Origin: an uncultured Bacillota bacterium
GTDB taxonomy: Bacteria > Bacillota > Clostridia > Peptostreptococcales > Anaerovoracaceae
DNA: 8,516 nucleotides
Direction: 5' to 3'
NCBI GenBank assembly: GCA_902465215.1
Contig: CABQMM010000038.1
Coordinates: 1 to 8,516, forward strand
Shown piece by piece: positions 8,036 through 8,516 of this stretch. Numbering within the stretch: position 1 is the stretch's first letter; each line of letters opens with the position of its first letter. The notes under the pieces were generated by a model. That model ran no database searches. It saw only the letters and a program-made list of their open reading frames with translations, and was not told the origin of the DNA. The position numbers were made by a program, and so were the translations under genes.

Positions 8036-8516
8036 ATGGTTGAGAGAATCCCGCCGCATAATGCGGAGGCAGAACGCTCCGTTTTAGGAGCTGCAATGCT
8101 GGATAAAGATGTCCTTTCGGAAATCCTCGAAGAGGTCAAGGCAGAGGACTTTTACAACGAAAACCATAAAGAGATTTTTCAGGCAATCTGGGAATTATAC
8201 AGAGATAATTCGCCCGTGGATATGCTGACGGTATGCGAAGAACTCAAGCGCAGGAAGGCCTTGGACATGGTAGGTGGCAGAGCCTATATCGCAACCCTGA
8301 CCGCAGAAGTTCCGTCAACTGCCAATGCGGCCGAATATGCGAAAATTGTTGCTGAAAAGGCGACGCTCCGCCAGATGATTAAGACATCGGAGGATATTAC
8401 CGAAAAAGGGTATGAAGCGAAGATGGATGCTGCGGAGATTTTAGACTATGCGGAAAGCGGAATTTTCAGTATCGCACAGCGCAGACAGAAGAATGATTAT
8501 GCAAAAATACAGGATG
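8036..8516 (+). CDS. dnaB: Replicative DNA helicase DnaB, N-terminal 160 residues (3' end outside window)
   Basis: This is the hexameric 5'-3' helicase that unwinds the replication fork and recruits primase; Bacillus calls it dnaC. The start MVERIPPHNAEAERSVLGAA (1-20) is the hallmark DnaB N-terminus. The helical N-terminal domain continues through EDFYNENHKEIFQAIWELY and LTAEVPSTANAAEYAKIV into the linker helix that docks primase (ending near SIAQRRQKN). The RecA-like ATPase with Walker A motif lies beyond the window edge, so catalytic residues cannot be checked. The frame stays open to the last base. The start is supported by AGGAGA five nucleotides upstream and by family alignment. Its position after gdpP and rplI agrees with Firmicute gene order. 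Confidence 0.95.
   Translation, partial: MVERIPPHNAEAERSVLGAAMLDKDVLSEILEEVKAEDFYNENHKEIFQAIWELYRDNSPVDMLTVCEELKRRKALDMVGGRAYIATLTAEVPSTANAAEYAKIVAEKATLRQMIKTSEDITEKGYEAKMDAAEILDYAESGIFSIAQRRQKNDYAKIQD

Overview
The window is a stretch of core chromosome from a low-to-mid GC Firmicute, most likely a clostridium. Three things point there: the GyrA and GyrB sequences, an RsbW/SigB pair directly behind gyrA (I recall a similar placement in Clostridioides difficile), and the gdpP-rplI-dnaB block found in many Firmicutes. Family level (Peptostreptococcales or Family XIII-like) is a guess. No mobile element, CRISPR array, rRNA, tRNA or phage gene is visible.

Layout, all on the + strand: gyrB (3' part, 1-1113), gyrA (1129-3630), an RsbW-type anti-sigma factor (3663-4064), a SigB-type sigma factor (4064-4804), trpS (4801-5784), a GdpP-type cyclic-di-AMP phosphodiesterase (5800-7575), rplI (7556-8002) and dnaB (5' part, 8036-8516). 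Gaps are 15, 32, -1, -4, 15, -20 and 33 nt. No gap holds a terminator-like hairpin with a T-run or a convincing promoter, so the simplest reading is one long transcript from upstream of gyrB into dnaB. No gene-free stretch exceeds 33 nt.

Two conserved blocks appear to be joined here. One is gyrase plus the general-stress sigma module; the other is second-messenger turnover, ribosomal protein L9 and the replicative helicase. trpS sits between them. DNA topology, stress transcription, tRNA charging, c-di-AMP level and fork progression would then share one transcription unit.

The oddities lie in the regulatory genes. The anti-sigma factor has Gln where the family's N-box has its catalytic Glu, and it carries a CxxC in the ATP-lid region. 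No rsbV-like antagonist gene lies beside it. The GdpP homologue starts directly at its PAS domain and lacks the usual two-helix membrane anchor; the upstream stop codon is in the same frame, so this is not a start-choice artefact. I see no wholly new system, only variants of known ones.
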